Source of the DNA: Dyadobacter sp. CY356
GTDB lineage: Bacteria; Bacteroidota; Bacteroidia; Cytophagales; Spirosomataceae
DNA: 64,000 bases
Direction of reading: 5' to 3'
Assembly: GCF_021440195.1 (NCBI RefSeq)
Contig: NZ_JAJTSZ010000004.1
Span: 372,001 to 436,000 of the forward strand
Below, in pieces: positions 36,566 through 44,818 of this stretch; within the stretch, counting starts at the first letter, position 1; the number at the start of each line of letters is the position of its first letter. The notes below the pieces were generated by a model. The model saw only the letters and a program-made list of their open reading frames with translations, was not told where the DNA came from and made no database searches. A program made the translations under genes and the position numbers.

Positions 36566-36991
36566 TCAGCTTTTTATGTATTTAAACCTTGGGCCGGAAC
36601 AATTGGTTATAATCATCTGATCCCCGGAACAGTCGATATCCATAACCGCACAATATTCGCAATTTGCAGCAGAACAATGGTTGTAATTCACCTCTGTTTT
36701 AGGTCTTATTCTAAAAAAGGCATCATTAATTGACAATTCCTTTGGACCACAACAATTCGCAATCCCGTTTTTGTCAAACATCACACCATCAGAGCGAAAA
36801 ACAAGATATTGGGAGGTTATTGAATCAACGGGCTGCCAGTTTTTTTTGCCTTTCACCTCTTGCTCTATTTCGGCTAAGCGCCATTGGCCAACAATGGGCT
36901 TAATAATTTCGTCCGGTTGTGCATCAACATTATCTTTCTTACAGTTAAACAAAAAAATGAATAACAGCGGGATATAGAAAAGTTTTTTCAT
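36566..36991 (-). CDS. Cysteine-rich small lipoprotein, paralogue 2 of 4
   Basis: The 141-aa protein repeats the design of its neighbours: signal MKKLFYIPLLFIFLFNCKKD, the strand IVGQWRLAEIEQ, KNWQPV, YLVFRSDGVMFD, an NCCGPKEL pair, then HCSAANCEYC, a DCSG and a final NCSGPRFKYIKS. It is closest to paralogue 1 in the signal region. Only 5 bp separate it from that gene, so they are in one transcript. Confidence 0.75.
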   Translation of the reverse strand: MKKLFYIPLLFIFLFNCKKDNVDAQPDEIIKPIVGQWRLAEIEQEVKGKKNWQPVDSITSQYLVFRSDGVMFDKNGIANCCGPKELSINDAFFRIRPKTEVNYNHCSAANCEYCAVMDIDCSGDQMIITNCSGPRFKYIKS

Positions 36992-36995
36992 AACA

Positions 36996-37424
36996 TCAGT
37001 TCATAATATATTTTACTCTTCCACCGATACAATAGGTAATGATCATTTCATTCCCAGACTGGATAATATCCAATACCGGACAGGCAACACAGTTCACAGC
37101 GGCGCAATTTGCATTATAAGATATTTCTGATTGAGGCTGTATTTTAATGGATCTGCCATTTATATTTAATTCATTCGGTCCGCAGCAGCTTGCTTTACCG
37201 TCACCATCCAGGATCACGCCATCAGAACGAAAAATGAGGTAAACCGGCGTAAGTGTATTAACTGCCTGCCAAACTTTTTTACCGTTAACAGTAACTTCCG
37301 TTTCGGTCATAAGCCACTTGCCATTCAGGGATGACACAAGACTTTGTGGCGAAGCGTCCTGGTCATCATTCTTACAACTAAAAAGAAAGATGAGCAATAA
37401 GGGAATATATAGTAATCTTTTCAT
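36996..37424 (-). CDS. Cysteine-rich small lipoprotein, paralogue 3 of 4
   Basis: The start is set at the ATG of MKRLLYIPLLLIFLFSCKNDD (37424) by comparison with its paralogues; a longer frame overlapping the next gene adds an unrelated leader. The mature part has LNGKWLMTETEVTVNGKKVWQAV, VYLIFRSDGVI, SCCGPNEL, NCAAVNCVAC and YCIGGRVKYI. It lies 4 bp before paralogue 2. Confidence 0.75.
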   Translation of the reverse strand: MKRLLYIPLLLIFLFSCKNDDQDASPQSLVSSLNGKWLMTETEVTVNGKKVWQAVNTLTPVYLIFRSDGVILDGDGKASCCGPNELNINGRSIKIQPQSEISYNANCAAVNCVACPVLDIIQSGNEMIITYCIGGRVKYIMN

Positions 37425-37429
37425 AACCA

Positions 37430-37864
37430 TTAATTTTTGACATATTTCACACGAATCCCTGTGCAACCAGTCATTATCATTTCTTTTCCAAAATATTCAA
37501 TATCCAATCTTTGACAACCAAAACAGTTGACCAACTCACATGCCTCATCATAATAACTTGCCCATACCTGTGGGTCTATTTTGTATAAGTTACCGTTAAT
37601 ATTGTATTCTCTGGCAGCACAGCATCCAGCTTTTCCATTTTTATCAAGCAGGACGGCTTCCGGACTAAAATTGAGATATTGGAGATTTTTAGAAGTATCT
37701 GCCTGCCAGACTTTTTTATTATTGATAGTCATCTCCGTTTCCGTCATCTGCCAGCTACCCGCAAGTGAGTATGCAAGTTCTTGTGCTGCAACGCCATCAT
37801 TTTCCTTACTTTTGCACCCAAGTAAGAAAATCAGTAAAAATGGAATGTATAATATGCGTTTCAT
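37430..37864 (-). CDS. Cysteine-rich small lipoprotein, paralogue 4 of 4
   Basis: Comparison with the other three copies places the start at MKRILYIPFLLIFLLGCKSKEND (ATG 37864); a second ATG at 37879 is possible. Mature features are LAGSWQMTETEMTINNKKVWQAD, YLNFSPEAVLLD, GCCAAREY, EACELVNCFGC and GCTGIRVKYVKN. It is the first gene of the array; the 66-bp gap to the divergent methyltransferase gene must hold both promoters. Confidence 0.75.
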   Translation of the reverse strand: MKRILYIPFLLIFLLGCKSKENDGVAAQELAYSLAGSWQMTETEMTINNKKVWQADTSKNLQYLNFSPEAVLLDKNGKAGCCAAREYNINGNLYKIDPQVWASYYDEACELVNCFGCQRLDIEYFGKEMIMTGCTGIRVKYVKN

Positions 37865-37930
37865 AAAATATCTTTTCATAATAGATTCATTTCCAATCCC
37901 AAAGGTTGGAAGTGAGTAAAAATTAAATAC

Positions 37931-38635
37931 ATGAATCAATCCCCAATAAATCTGTACCTAATACCAACAGTTCTCGCAGAAGGAACAAATGATCAGGTAC
38001 TTAGCCCTCAGATTAAAGATGTTATTGCTAACGTAGATGTCTTTTTTGTTGAAAATGTAAGAACGGCCAGACGTTTTATCAGCAGCCTGAAACTTGGCAA
38101 AGTCATAGATAACATTACCTTTTTTGAATTAAATAAAGACACGCCTCGGTCGGTAACGATGGCTCAGGTAAAAGGCCTGACACAAAATGCCGGCATATTA
38201 TCCGAAGCAGGTTGCCCCGGCGTGGCAGATCCTGGCGCGGTCGCTGTTGACTTTGCGCATCAGATCGGAATTAAAGTGATACCACTTGTCGGTCCTTCTT
38301 CTATTTTATTGGCTTTGATGGCATCGGGATTTAGTGGACAATCTTTCACTTTTCATGGTTATCTGCCAATTGATAAAATGGAAAGAAGAAAAGCAATTCA
38401 GCAACTGGAAAGGGATGTGAAACAGAAAGATCAGACACAGATTTTTATGGAAACGCCATTCCGGAACAGTTCATTTCTGGAAGCGATCCTGGAAGCTGCG
38501 CAGCCTGAAACGTTACTTTGCGTTGCTGCCAATATCACCTCATCAGAAGAATTTATTGAGACACATCCTGTAAAATACTGGAAGAAAAATTTTCCGGACG
38601 TGCAAAAGCAGCCGACTATATTTTTGATCGGATAA
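37931..38635 (+). CDS. RsmI-like SAM-dependent (tetrapyrrole methylase fold) methyltransferase
   Basis: The 234-aa protein has the tetrapyrrole-methylase fold seen in RsmI: LYLIPTVLAEG at the start, FFVENVRTARRFI, GILSEAGCPGVADPGAVAVDFAHQ (the SAM-binding GxPxxxDPG loop) and VPLVGPSSILLALMASGFSGQSF. RsmI 2'-O-methylates C1402 of 16S rRNA; this short form without the C-terminal domain occurs in Bacteroidota and its target is less certain. It is flanked by two different lipoprotein arrays. Confidence 0.82.
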   Translation: MNQSPINLYLIPTVLAEGTNDQVLSPQIKDVIANVDVFFVENVRTARRFISSLKLGKVIDNITFFELNKDTPRSVTMAQVKGLTQNAGILSEAGCPGVADPGAVAVDFAHQIGIKVIPLVGPSSILLALMASGFSGQSFTFHGYLPIDKMERRKAIQQLERDVKQKDQTQIFMETPFRNSSFLEAILEAAQPETLLCVAANITSSEEFIETHPVKYWKKNFPDVQKQPTIFLIG

Positions 38636-38777
38636 TTTTCGTTCTCAATCCGGTAATAGTCAGCAACAAGTCATTTTTCTACGCTAATCTGCTTTTACTT
38701 TTCCAACCAACCGGAGCAATCCAGACTCTTGGGTAGTAGTTGTTGATTAGTTTTAATATACCAAAATGATTGTAGTG

Positions 38778-39500
38778 ATGAAAAAATGGATGTTTTTGGG
38801 AAGTTTTGCCCTAATGTTGGGTTTGGCCGGATGTAATGATTCTGATAATGGGAGCAATCTGGTTCTGGAAAAAGTGGTTACCTCAGATTTTGAGTTGAAT
38901 ACGGATGACTGGACAGCAGCCCTTTCCGAATACAGCACGGAAACGGATACTTCATCCGTAGAATTCCGGTCTGGCAGAACTACTTTACCAACTCCGCTTG
39001 ATACAAAAACATATGGCTACATGCTGCAAAGTCATAATCGAAGTGACGATATGTTTATGTATTTGAAGAAAAAAATTACCGGGTTAAGAGCAAATTCTGC
39101 TTATAACGTGACTTTTGAAATTGACCTGGCAACCGATAATTCTTCTGGCGGATTTGGCACAGGAGGCTCTCCGGGAAGTTCGGTGTATCTTAAAGCAGGT
39201 GCGTCTGCCGTAGAACCTGTGACGAATCTGGTGAGTGGTTTTTACACTTTCAATCTTGACAAAGGAATTCAGTCTGAAAGTGGAAAAGATCTGATTAATA
39301 TTGGTAATGCTGCCAATGGTTTGGAAACTGATACTTACGCAATCGTTAAGCGTGACAATCTGACAAAACCTGTAACTGTAACCGCCGATGCCAACGGAGC
39401 GATCTGGGTTTGTGTGGGAACAGATTCGGGTTTTGAAGGATTGACAAGACTTTATTATGACAAAATAAAAGTTTCTGTTACCGAAGTTTTACCTGATTAA
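38778..39500 (+). CDS. Jelly-roll-like lipoprotein, paralogue 1 of 3
   Basis: The start is placed at MKKWMFLG (ATG 38778), matching its paralogues. The signal has the lipobox LAGC followed by NDSDNG. The mature protein of about 220 aa is beta-rich: DFELNTDDWT near the front, MYLKKKITGLRANSAYNVTFEIDLAT, VYLKAGASAVEPV, then NIGNAANGLE and ANGAIWVCVGTDSGFEG, ending with LYYDKIKV. The pattern suggests a carbohydrate-binding-like jelly roll. No SusD or enzyme is adjacent; function unknown. Confidence 0.72.
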   Translation: MKKWMFLGSFALMLGLAGCNDSDNGSNLVLEKVVTSDFELNTDDWTAALSEYSTETDTSSVEFRSGRTTLPTPLDTKTYGYMLQSHNRSDDMFMYLKKKITGLRANSAYNVTFEIDLATDNSSGGFGTGGSPGSSVYLKAGASAVEPVTNLVSGFYTFNLDKGIQSESGKDLINIGNAANGLETDTYAIVKRDNLTKPVTVTADANGAIWVCVGTDSGFEGLTRLYYDKIKVSVTEVLPD

Positions 39501-39523
39501 TTAACCATCTGCATATTTTCGAC

Positions 39524-39531
39524 TAGTTTTG
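39524..39531 (+). promoter_or_regulatory. Candidate -7 box (TAGTTTTG) before lipoprotein paralogue 2
   Basis: It fits TAnnTTTG and lies 23 bp upstream of the ATG at 39555, so the second and third paralogues may have their own promoter. Confidence 0.35.
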
Positions 39532-39554
39532 TCTACCCAAAGCGATTAACATTG

Positions 39555-40253
39555 ATGAAGAAATATTTGACGTGGGCAAAACTAGTCCTTTTATTAACTC
39601 TGTACGGATGCAGTGCTGAAAAGCGGAATGACGTAAATCCGGTCAGGACAATGATTTCAGAATTTGAAACGGGAACAGAAAACTGGATCGGTGATTATGC
39701 CTTATATAACCGAAAAGATACCACCGAAATCGCTTTCCTGATGGAAAAAGATTCGTTGCCTGCTGCCATCGATTCCCTGAAATTCAGTGTAAGAATGGAG
39801 GCGACCAATCTGGGTGACAGTATCTTTCTGTTCATGAAAAAGAAAATTGTCGGACTTAATCCGGAAAAAACCTACCATGTATCCTTTGATATAAACATAG
39901 GGACAAACTACCCTGATCTGCCTAATGCTACCGGTACAAAAATCAGTCTTAAAGCCGGTGCTTCTTCCACTGAGCCAGTAAAAATCCTGAATGCAGGTTA
40001 TTACAACGTATCAATAAAAAAAGGACTCTGGAATGTAGACGGATCAGAAATGGTCATATTGGGCAATGTTACGAATGGCATAGGAAGGGCTACTTACCAA
40101 CTTGTGAACCGGAATAGTGCTGATAAAACCATTACTGTAAAACCTGATGCAAACGGAACGATATGGGTTTGTGTCGGGGAAGATACGCGTTATAATGAAG
40201 GAAAAACGGTTCTTTATTTTGACAGCATTAAAGTGGAGTTGACCGAGCAGTAA
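39555..40253 (+). CDS. Jelly-roll-like lipoprotein, paralogue 2 of 3
   Basis: ATG 39555 gives MKKYLTWAKLVLLLTLYGC, with the lipidated Cys followed by SAEKRND. The mature part repeats the family pattern: EFETGTENWIGDYALY, LFMKKKIVGLNPEKTYHVSFDINIGT, ISLKAGASSTEPV, ILGNVTNG, ANGTIWVCVGED and VLYFDSIKV. Similarity to copies 1 and 3 covers the full length, so tandem duplication is clear. Confidence 0.72.
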   Translation: MKKYLTWAKLVLLLTLYGCSAEKRNDVNPVRTMISEFETGTENWIGDYALYNRKDTTEIAFLMEKDSLPAAIDSLKFSVRMEATNLGDSIFLFMKKKIVGLNPEKTYHVSFDINIGTNYPDLPNATGTKISLKAGASSTEPVKILNAGYYNVSIKKGLWNVDGSEMVILGNVTNGIGRATYQLVNRNSADKTITVKPDANGTIWVCVGEDTRYNEGKTVLYFDSIKVELTEQ

Positions 40254-40283
40254 ATTTTAATTAGCCTGATAGCATTGAAGCGC

Positions 40284-40982
40284 ATGAAGAAGTTGATGAT
40301 TTTTGGAAGTTTGATCTTGTCCGTATTTTTAGTTGCCTGCAAAGGCGGAAATGATACCCTGCCCATCAAATTTTTCGAAAGTACGTTTCAGCAAAATACC
40401 GAAGACTGGACGGGTGATGTTGCATTTTTTAAAAACGGCCAGCAGGATACAATTGCATTTTCGATCAAACAAGGAAAAATCCCCGGCTCTTCTGACAGTT
40501 CGTCGAGGGGATTAAGCGTTTCCGGTAAAAATATTGGCGATAGTCTTTTTTTATTTATTAAAAAGAAAATAACTGGTTTGAATCCTGCGCTAACCTATAA
40601 GGTAGCTTATGAAATCAATATCGGTACAAATTATCCCGACACCGTAGGTTCAGCGGGCCGCCTCATTTATATTAAAGCAGGCGCTTCCCCAAATGAACCC
40701 GTAAAGGAGCTGGCCAATAATTATTACAGTACTGAACTAAAACTGGGTAATCTATCCAAAAGCGGAACTGAAATGATGTATCTCGGCACGGCAGGAAATG
40801 GTCTGGATTCCGTTGCTTACCGCAGTATAGTCCGCACAAATGCGAATCTTGCCGTTGAGGTCAAGCCGAACGAAGCAGGAGAAATATGGCTTTGCGTGGG
40901 TGCAGAAACCAGTTACAAGGGTTTAATACAACTTTATTATGACCGGATATACACGGCAGTAGGCGAAAAGCCGGTTGAATAA
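40284..40982 (+). CDS. Jelly-roll-like lipoprotein, paralogue 3 of 3
   Basis: ATG 40284 gives MKKLMIFGSLILSVFLVAC with KGGNDT after the lipobox Cys; an in-frame TTG nine bases upstream is less likely. The mature part has FQQNTEDWTGDVAFF, LFIKKKITGLNPALTYKVAYEINIGT, IYIKAGASPNEPV, YLGTAGNG and GEIWLCVGAE. It is closest to copy 2 (shared INIGTNYPD). It follows copy 2 by 30 bp. Confidence 0.72.
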   Translation: MKKLMIFGSLILSVFLVACKGGNDTLPIKFFESTFQQNTEDWTGDVAFFKNGQQDTIAFSIKQGKIPGSSDSSSRGLSVSGKNIGDSLFLFIKKKITGLNPALTYKVAYEINIGTNYPDTVGSAGRLIYIKAGASPNEPVKELANNYYSTELKLGNLSKSGTEMMYLGTAGNGLDSVAYRSIVRTNANLAVEVKPNEAGEIWLCVGAETSYKGLIQLYYDRIYTAVGEKPVE

Positions 40983-41052
40983 ATTCCGTTTGCGATCTGT
41001 TTTGTAACTTCGCAATTATCCTTTACGGATACTAAACCTTATGATCGTAAAA

Positions 41053-41691
41053 ATGATACAAATAAAATCTTTCGTCTTCAACCCGTTTTCGGAGAACACT
41101 TACATATTATATGACGAGACTGGCGAGGCTGTCATTGTAGATCCCGGTTGTTATGACAAAGCAGAATTCCAGGAACTCTACGATTATATTGAAACCAATG
41201 CGCTAAAACCGGTTCGCATAATCAATACACATGCACACATTGACCATGTTTTGGGAGTAGCCGCGGTAAAAGCAAAATACAAGATCCCTTTTTCCCTGCA
41301 TCGTATCGACGAGCCTTTGCTGAAGGCGGTGAAAACGTATGCCTCCAATTACGGTTTCAATCAATTTGATGAACCGGAAATTGATTCTTATTTTGATGAA
41401 GGCGATGTAGTAACATTTGGGAACTCCTCGCTGAGAATTCTTTTTGTTCCGGGACATGCGCCCGGCCATGTTGCTTTTGTCAATGATGAACAGCAATTCG
41501 TGATTGGCGGAGATGTGTTGTTTCGTCAGAGTATTGGCCGGACCGATCTTCCCGGTGGCAGTTTGGAAATATTAATTGACAGTATCCGCACAAAACTTTT
41601 TACGCTTGCAGATGGTTACACTGTCTATGCGGGACATATGCAGCCGACAACGATCGGTTTTGAAAAGAAAAATAACCCCTTTTTGAATTAG
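41053..41691 (+). CDS. MBL-fold metallo-hydrolase (glyoxalase II-like)
   Basis: ATG 41053 (MIQIKSFVFNPFSENTY) matches the usual family start; ATG 41041 would add four residues. The metal-binding motif NTHAHIDH is followed by a GHAPGH motif, GGDVLF and a C-terminal YAGHMQPTT. These ligands bind two metal ions. Members hydrolyse S-lactoylglutathione or other thioesters; with no glutathione pathway visible the substrate is open. Length 213 aa is normal for the short Bacteroidota form. Confidence 0.85.
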   Translation: MIQIKSFVFNPFSENTYILYDETGEAVIVDPGCYDKAEFQELYDYIETNALKPVRIINTHAHIDHVLGVAAVKAKYKIPFSLHRIDEPLLKAVKTYASNYGFNQFDEPEIDSYFDEGDVVTFGNSSLRILFVPGHAPGHVAFVNDEQQFVIGGDVLFRQSIGRTDLPGGSLEILIDSIRTKLFTLADGYTVYAGHMQPTTIGFEKKNNPFLN

Positions 41692-41762
41692 AATGATATT
41701 ATAAATTCAAACCGATACAGATTACTTCTGATTTTATAATTTCCTTTGTTATCCCGCACCTC

Positions 41763-41770
41763 TAACTTTG
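41763..41770 (+). promoter_or_regulatory. Candidate -7 box (TAACTTTG) of pssA
   Basis: This matches TAnnTTTG and lies 15 bp upstream of the ATG at 41786. A TTTG at 41745-41748 is present but only 14 bp away, shorter than the usual spacing. Confidence 0.4.
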
Positions 41771-41785
41771 TATTGAAAAACAAAA

Positions 41786-42487
41786 ATGTTTAACCGGCAT
41801 ATTCCAAACGTTCTGACCTGCCTGAATCTGCTTTGCGGCTGTATTGGTGTGACTGAGGCGTTTCATAACAATATCGTTATTTCCTGTTGGCTTATCGGTA
41901 TCGCGTTGATCTTTGATTTTTTCGACGGTTTTGCTGCAAGGTTATTAAAAGTAAGTTCTCCAATCGGAAGAGACCTGGATTCGCTAGCCGATATGGTTAC
42001 GTTTGGATTGCTTCCTTCCATCATCATTTATCAGTTGCTGATGCAAAGTATTCCTGATCTTGTAGGAATCTGGAAGGCATATCCTGCATTTTTAATCGCT
42101 ATATTTTCTGCGATCCGTTTGGCAAAATTCAATAATGACCCAAGACAAAGTGATTCGTTCATTGGCGTTCCCACACCTGCTGCTGCATTGTTGATTGCCT
42201 CCCTGCCACTTATAATTTTTAATGACGATTCCTGGAAACCGTTAATTGTTAACACAACCAATTTACTGATCCTTACTGTCGTTATCTGTTTTCTTCTTGT
42301 TTCTGAAATTAAATTACTGGCACTTAAATTCAGATCTTTTGGCTGGAAAGGCAATGAGGCCCGGTACTTACTGATGCTTTTGACCGTCGTTTTGCTATTG
42401 CTGTTTAAAATCCTGGCGGTTCCGGTTATTTTTGTTGTATATCTGGCACTTTCCTTAACGGCTAATATGGTTGAAAAAAAGTCATAA
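41786..42487 (+). CDS. pssA: CDP-diacylglycerol-serine O-phosphatidyltransferase
   Basis: The enzyme makes phosphatidylserine, the precursor of phosphatidylethanolamine, in the inner membrane. The CDP-alcohol phosphatidyltransferase motif D-G-x2-A-R-x8-G-x3-D-x3-D is complete (DGFAARLLKVSSPIGRDLDS and following LAD). Six or more membrane helices are predicted in 233 aa. Start MFNRHIPNVLTCLNLLCG is typical. It is followed by fabH at 131 bp. Confidence 0.93.
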   Translation: MFNRHIPNVLTCLNLLCGCIGVTEAFHNNIVISCWLIGIALIFDFFDGFAARLLKVSSPIGRDLDSLADMVTFGLLPSIIIYQLLMQSIPDLVGIWKAYPAFLIAIFSAIRLAKFNNDPRQSDSFIGVPTPAAALLIASLPLIIFNDDSWKPLIVNTTNLLILTVVICFLLVSEIKLLALKFRSFGWKGNEARYLLMLLTVVLLLLFKILAVPVIFVVYLALSLTANMVEKKS

Positions 42488-42617
42488 ATAGGTAACAATT
42501 ACTTTTTGTTGCAAATTTGCAAATTCGGAAGAATGAAATTTCAGGTTTTAATTTATTCAGGAAAAACCTGCGGATCAATTTTTTCAAATTGCTTAAAATA
42601 CCAAATCAAACTCTTTC

Positions 42618-43619
42618 ATGACATTTTCGCGTATCACCGGCCTTGGCTATTACGTTCCTGACAACATTATCACCAACAATGACCTTACCCAATGGATGGA
42701 AACGTCCGATGAATGGATTCAGGAAAGGACCGGAATAAAGGAACGTCGTTATTTTGAATACGGAAAAGATACCAATTACAGCATGGCCGCCTCTGCTTCG
42801 CGTCAAGCACTTGAACGTGCCGGCCTGACGCCTGATGCTGTGGATGTTATTGTATATGCCACAATCACACCTGATTACTTTTTTCCCGGTTCTGCGTTTT
42901 TAATGCAGCGCGAATTGGGAATGGACGGAAAGCCGGTTATTGATATCCGTCAGCAATGCTCCGGATTTGTCTATGCACTTTCCATAGCAGATCAGTTTAT
43001 AAAATCCGGTATGTATAAAACTGCGCTTGTCGTGGGCTCTGAGATTCAGTCATCCTGGATTGACAAAAGTACGGCCGGGAGAAATACTGCGGTGATATTT
43101 GGAGATGGTGCGGGTGCGGCAGTTTTGCAGGCTACGGAAGATGTGAATCATCGAATTTTGTCTACGCATTTACATGCAGACGGTAGATTTGCAGAAGATC
43201 TTTATGTGAAGGAACCCGGCAGCAGCAGACCAGGCAGAACAGCAACAGCAGAAATGATTGAAGAAGGTGGTTTTAATGTATTCATGAATGGAAACACAGT
43301 TTTCAAACATGCCATTGTCCGTTTTGGAGAAGTAATCAATGAGGCACTGGATGCCAATGGCTTTACTTCCGGCGATGTAAATGTGCTGGTACCACATCAG
43401 GCCAACATCAGAATCAGTGATTATGTACGTCAGCAAATGGGTCTATCCGAAGAGCAGGTGATCAATAATATTCAGCGTTTTGGAAATACCACTGCCGCGT
43501 CCATACCTATTGCAATGGCAGAAGCCTGGGAACAAGGAAGAATTAAGGAAGGAGATCTGGTATGTCTGGCCGCTTTTGGAAGCGGATTTACATGGGCTTC
43601 CGCATTGATCCGGTGGTAA
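42618..43619 (+). CDS. fabH: 3-oxoacyl-[acyl-carrier-protein] synthase III
   Basis: FabH condenses acetyl- or branched acyl-CoA with malonyl-ACP to begin fatty acid synthesis. The 333-aa protein has the catalytic Cys114 in RQQCSGFVYA, the His of HQANIRI and the Asn of FGNTTAASIP, which completes the Cys-His-Asn triad. The N terminus ITGLGYYVPDNIITN is typical. This copy is away from the fab/plsX cluster; Bacteroidota often have more than one, some in other pathways. Confidence 0.9.
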   Translation: MTFSRITGLGYYVPDNIITNNDLTQWMETSDEWIQERTGIKERRYFEYGKDTNYSMAASASRQALERAGLTPDAVDVIVYATITPDYFFPGSAFLMQRELGMDGKPVIDIRQQCSGFVYALSIADQFIKSGMYKTALVVGSEIQSSWIDKSTAGRNTAVIFGDGAGAAVLQATEDVNHRILSTHLHADGRFAEDLYVKEPGSSRPGRTATAEMIEEGGFNVFMNGNTVFKHAIVRFGEVINEALDANGFTSGDVNVLVPHQANIRISDYVRQQMGLSEEQVINNIQRFGNTTAASIPIAMAEAWEQGRIKEGDLVCLAAFGSGFTWASALIRW

Positions 43620-43672
43620 AATAACGCATGTTTTTATTGAAACTAATAAATAGAAATTAAATTTGTCAGCAT

Positions 43673-43700
43673 AAAAAAAGACAGAAAATCTGTCTTTTTT
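43673..43700. terminator. Bidirectional terminator between fabH and the CoA-binding gene
   Basis: A 12-bp stem AAAAAAGACAGA / TCTGTCTTTTTT with a short AAA loop lies between the two convergent genes. Confidence 0.8.
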
Positions 43701-43722
43701 CAATACTCCCTCTCTATAATTT

Positions 43723-44082
43723 TTAATACTGACCAGTTGACAGCATTACTAAAGTGCATGCTTCCACTGGTACGATATTTATATTAACTAAAATGTTTTC
43801 AAATTCAGGATTTTCAGTACCGGGGTTAAAAATTACACGTTTCGGGTTTAATGAAATTATATAATCGTAGTAAGAAGGCTGAATAGTTGGGTTGATATAT
43901 AATGTAACCGTGTCAATATCTTCAAAGATAACCGGTTCGGTAATTATCTCCTGATCAGCAACAACTCCTTTCCTTCTTCCAAGAAGTATAACCGGATGGC
44001 CGAGCGCATTAAGCTTTCTGGCAGCAAGGAATGAATATCTGGAAGGATTTGCGGAAGCACCAATGATAAGCGTACGTTTCAT
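43723..44082 (-). CDS. CoA-binding (Rossmann) domain protein
   Basis: ATG 44082 (MKRTLIIGASANPSRYSFLA) is the likely start, giving 119 aa. It is a stand-alone CoA_binding_2 domain: GASANPSRYS nucleotide loop, ALGHPVILLGRRKG, INPTIQPSYYDYI, RVIFNPGTENPEFE. Such YccU-like proteins bind CoA derivatives; no catalytic activity is known. Convergent with fabH. Confidence 0.85.
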   Translation of the reverse strand: MKRTLIIGASANPSRYSFLAARKLNALGHPVILLGRRKGVVADQEIITEPVIFEDIDTVTLYINPTIQPSYYDYIISLNPKRVIFNPGTENPEFENILVNINIVPVEACTLVMLSTGQY

Positions 44083-44215
44083 TTCTTTCAATTGAAAAAA
44101 TTGTTAAACACTTTCAGTAGAAACATTCATTCCTGGCATTAAGTTTTCTTTATGCGGGTCAACAATTGCTAACAGAAAATAAAAATATTATAATTTAAAA
44201 ATCGAAGGTCAAACA

Positions 44216-44794
44216 ATGAATGAGCCAACGCCAACTATAAGCCGGAGTTTTTGGAACGAGAAATGGGCTAAAATCAAATTCGAAGAAGTTGAGAATGCCC
44301 CGCATTATGAAGTTTCCAACTATGGAAGATTGAAGAGTTTTCAAAATAATCCAAAGGACGGAGCGATCATTAAAGGATCTGTGATACAGGGTTATCGCTC
44401 TTTAAATATCCGTGTTACAGGGGGAAAAACCATCAATCGTTATGTACATAAGCTTGTCGCTGAGAACTTTGTAGAAAAAGCAAGTGATGATCACGGCTTT
44501 GTTATCCATACTGATTACGAGAAGCAGAATAATTATTTTGAAAATCTGAGATGGGTTACCAAAACGGAAATGATTGATCACAACCGTGAAAATCCGGCTT
44601 TTATCAACCGTGTTATTCCCCGTCGTACCAAAAATTATAAACTAACTGAGAGCAAAGTAAGAATTATCAAAAAGCTTCTTAAGAACGATAATAACCGTTT
44701 AAAAATGATCGCCAAGCAGTTTGGAATAACGCATACGCAATTAAACAGAATACGTTCCGGGGAAAACTGGAAACATGTTACGATTGAAGATTAG
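44216..44794 (+). CDS. Free-standing NUMOD4/HNH-type protein with C-terminal helix-turn-helix
   Basis: The 192-aa protein begins with a NUMOD4 motif (KFEEVENAPHYEVSNYGRLK, 21-40), followed by an HNH_3-like part: VHKLVAENF (His78) and FVIHTDYEKQNNYFENLRWVT (His98, Asn105/106, Asn110), which keep the residues used by HNH nucleases of the I-HmuI kind. A C-terminal helix-turn-helix (about 162-184; LKMIAKQFGITHTQLNRIRSG) would bind DNA. No intron, inteint or split gene is seen here, so it is either a mobile-element relic or a domesticated regulator. It is convergent with the Fe-S carrier gene. Confidence 0.78.
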   Translation: MNEPTPTISRSFWNEKWAKIKFEEVENAPHYEVSNYGRLKSFQNNPKDGAIIKGSVIQGYRSLNIRVTGGKTINRYVHKLVAENFVEKASDDHGFVIHTDYEKQNNYFENLRWVTKTEMIDHNRENPAFINRVIPRRTKNYKLTESKVRIIKKLLKNDNNRLKMIAKQFGITHTQLNRIRSGENWKHVTIED

Positions 44795-44818
44795 GACAAA
44801 TTTGAAAAAGTGGGGATT

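Noticed and set aside
37430-37939. Longer version of lipoprotein paralogue 4 overlapping the methyltransferase start
   Set aside because: The extra N-terminal residues have no counterpart in the other three paralogues, and the ATG at 37864 gives a normal lipoprotein signal in line with them.
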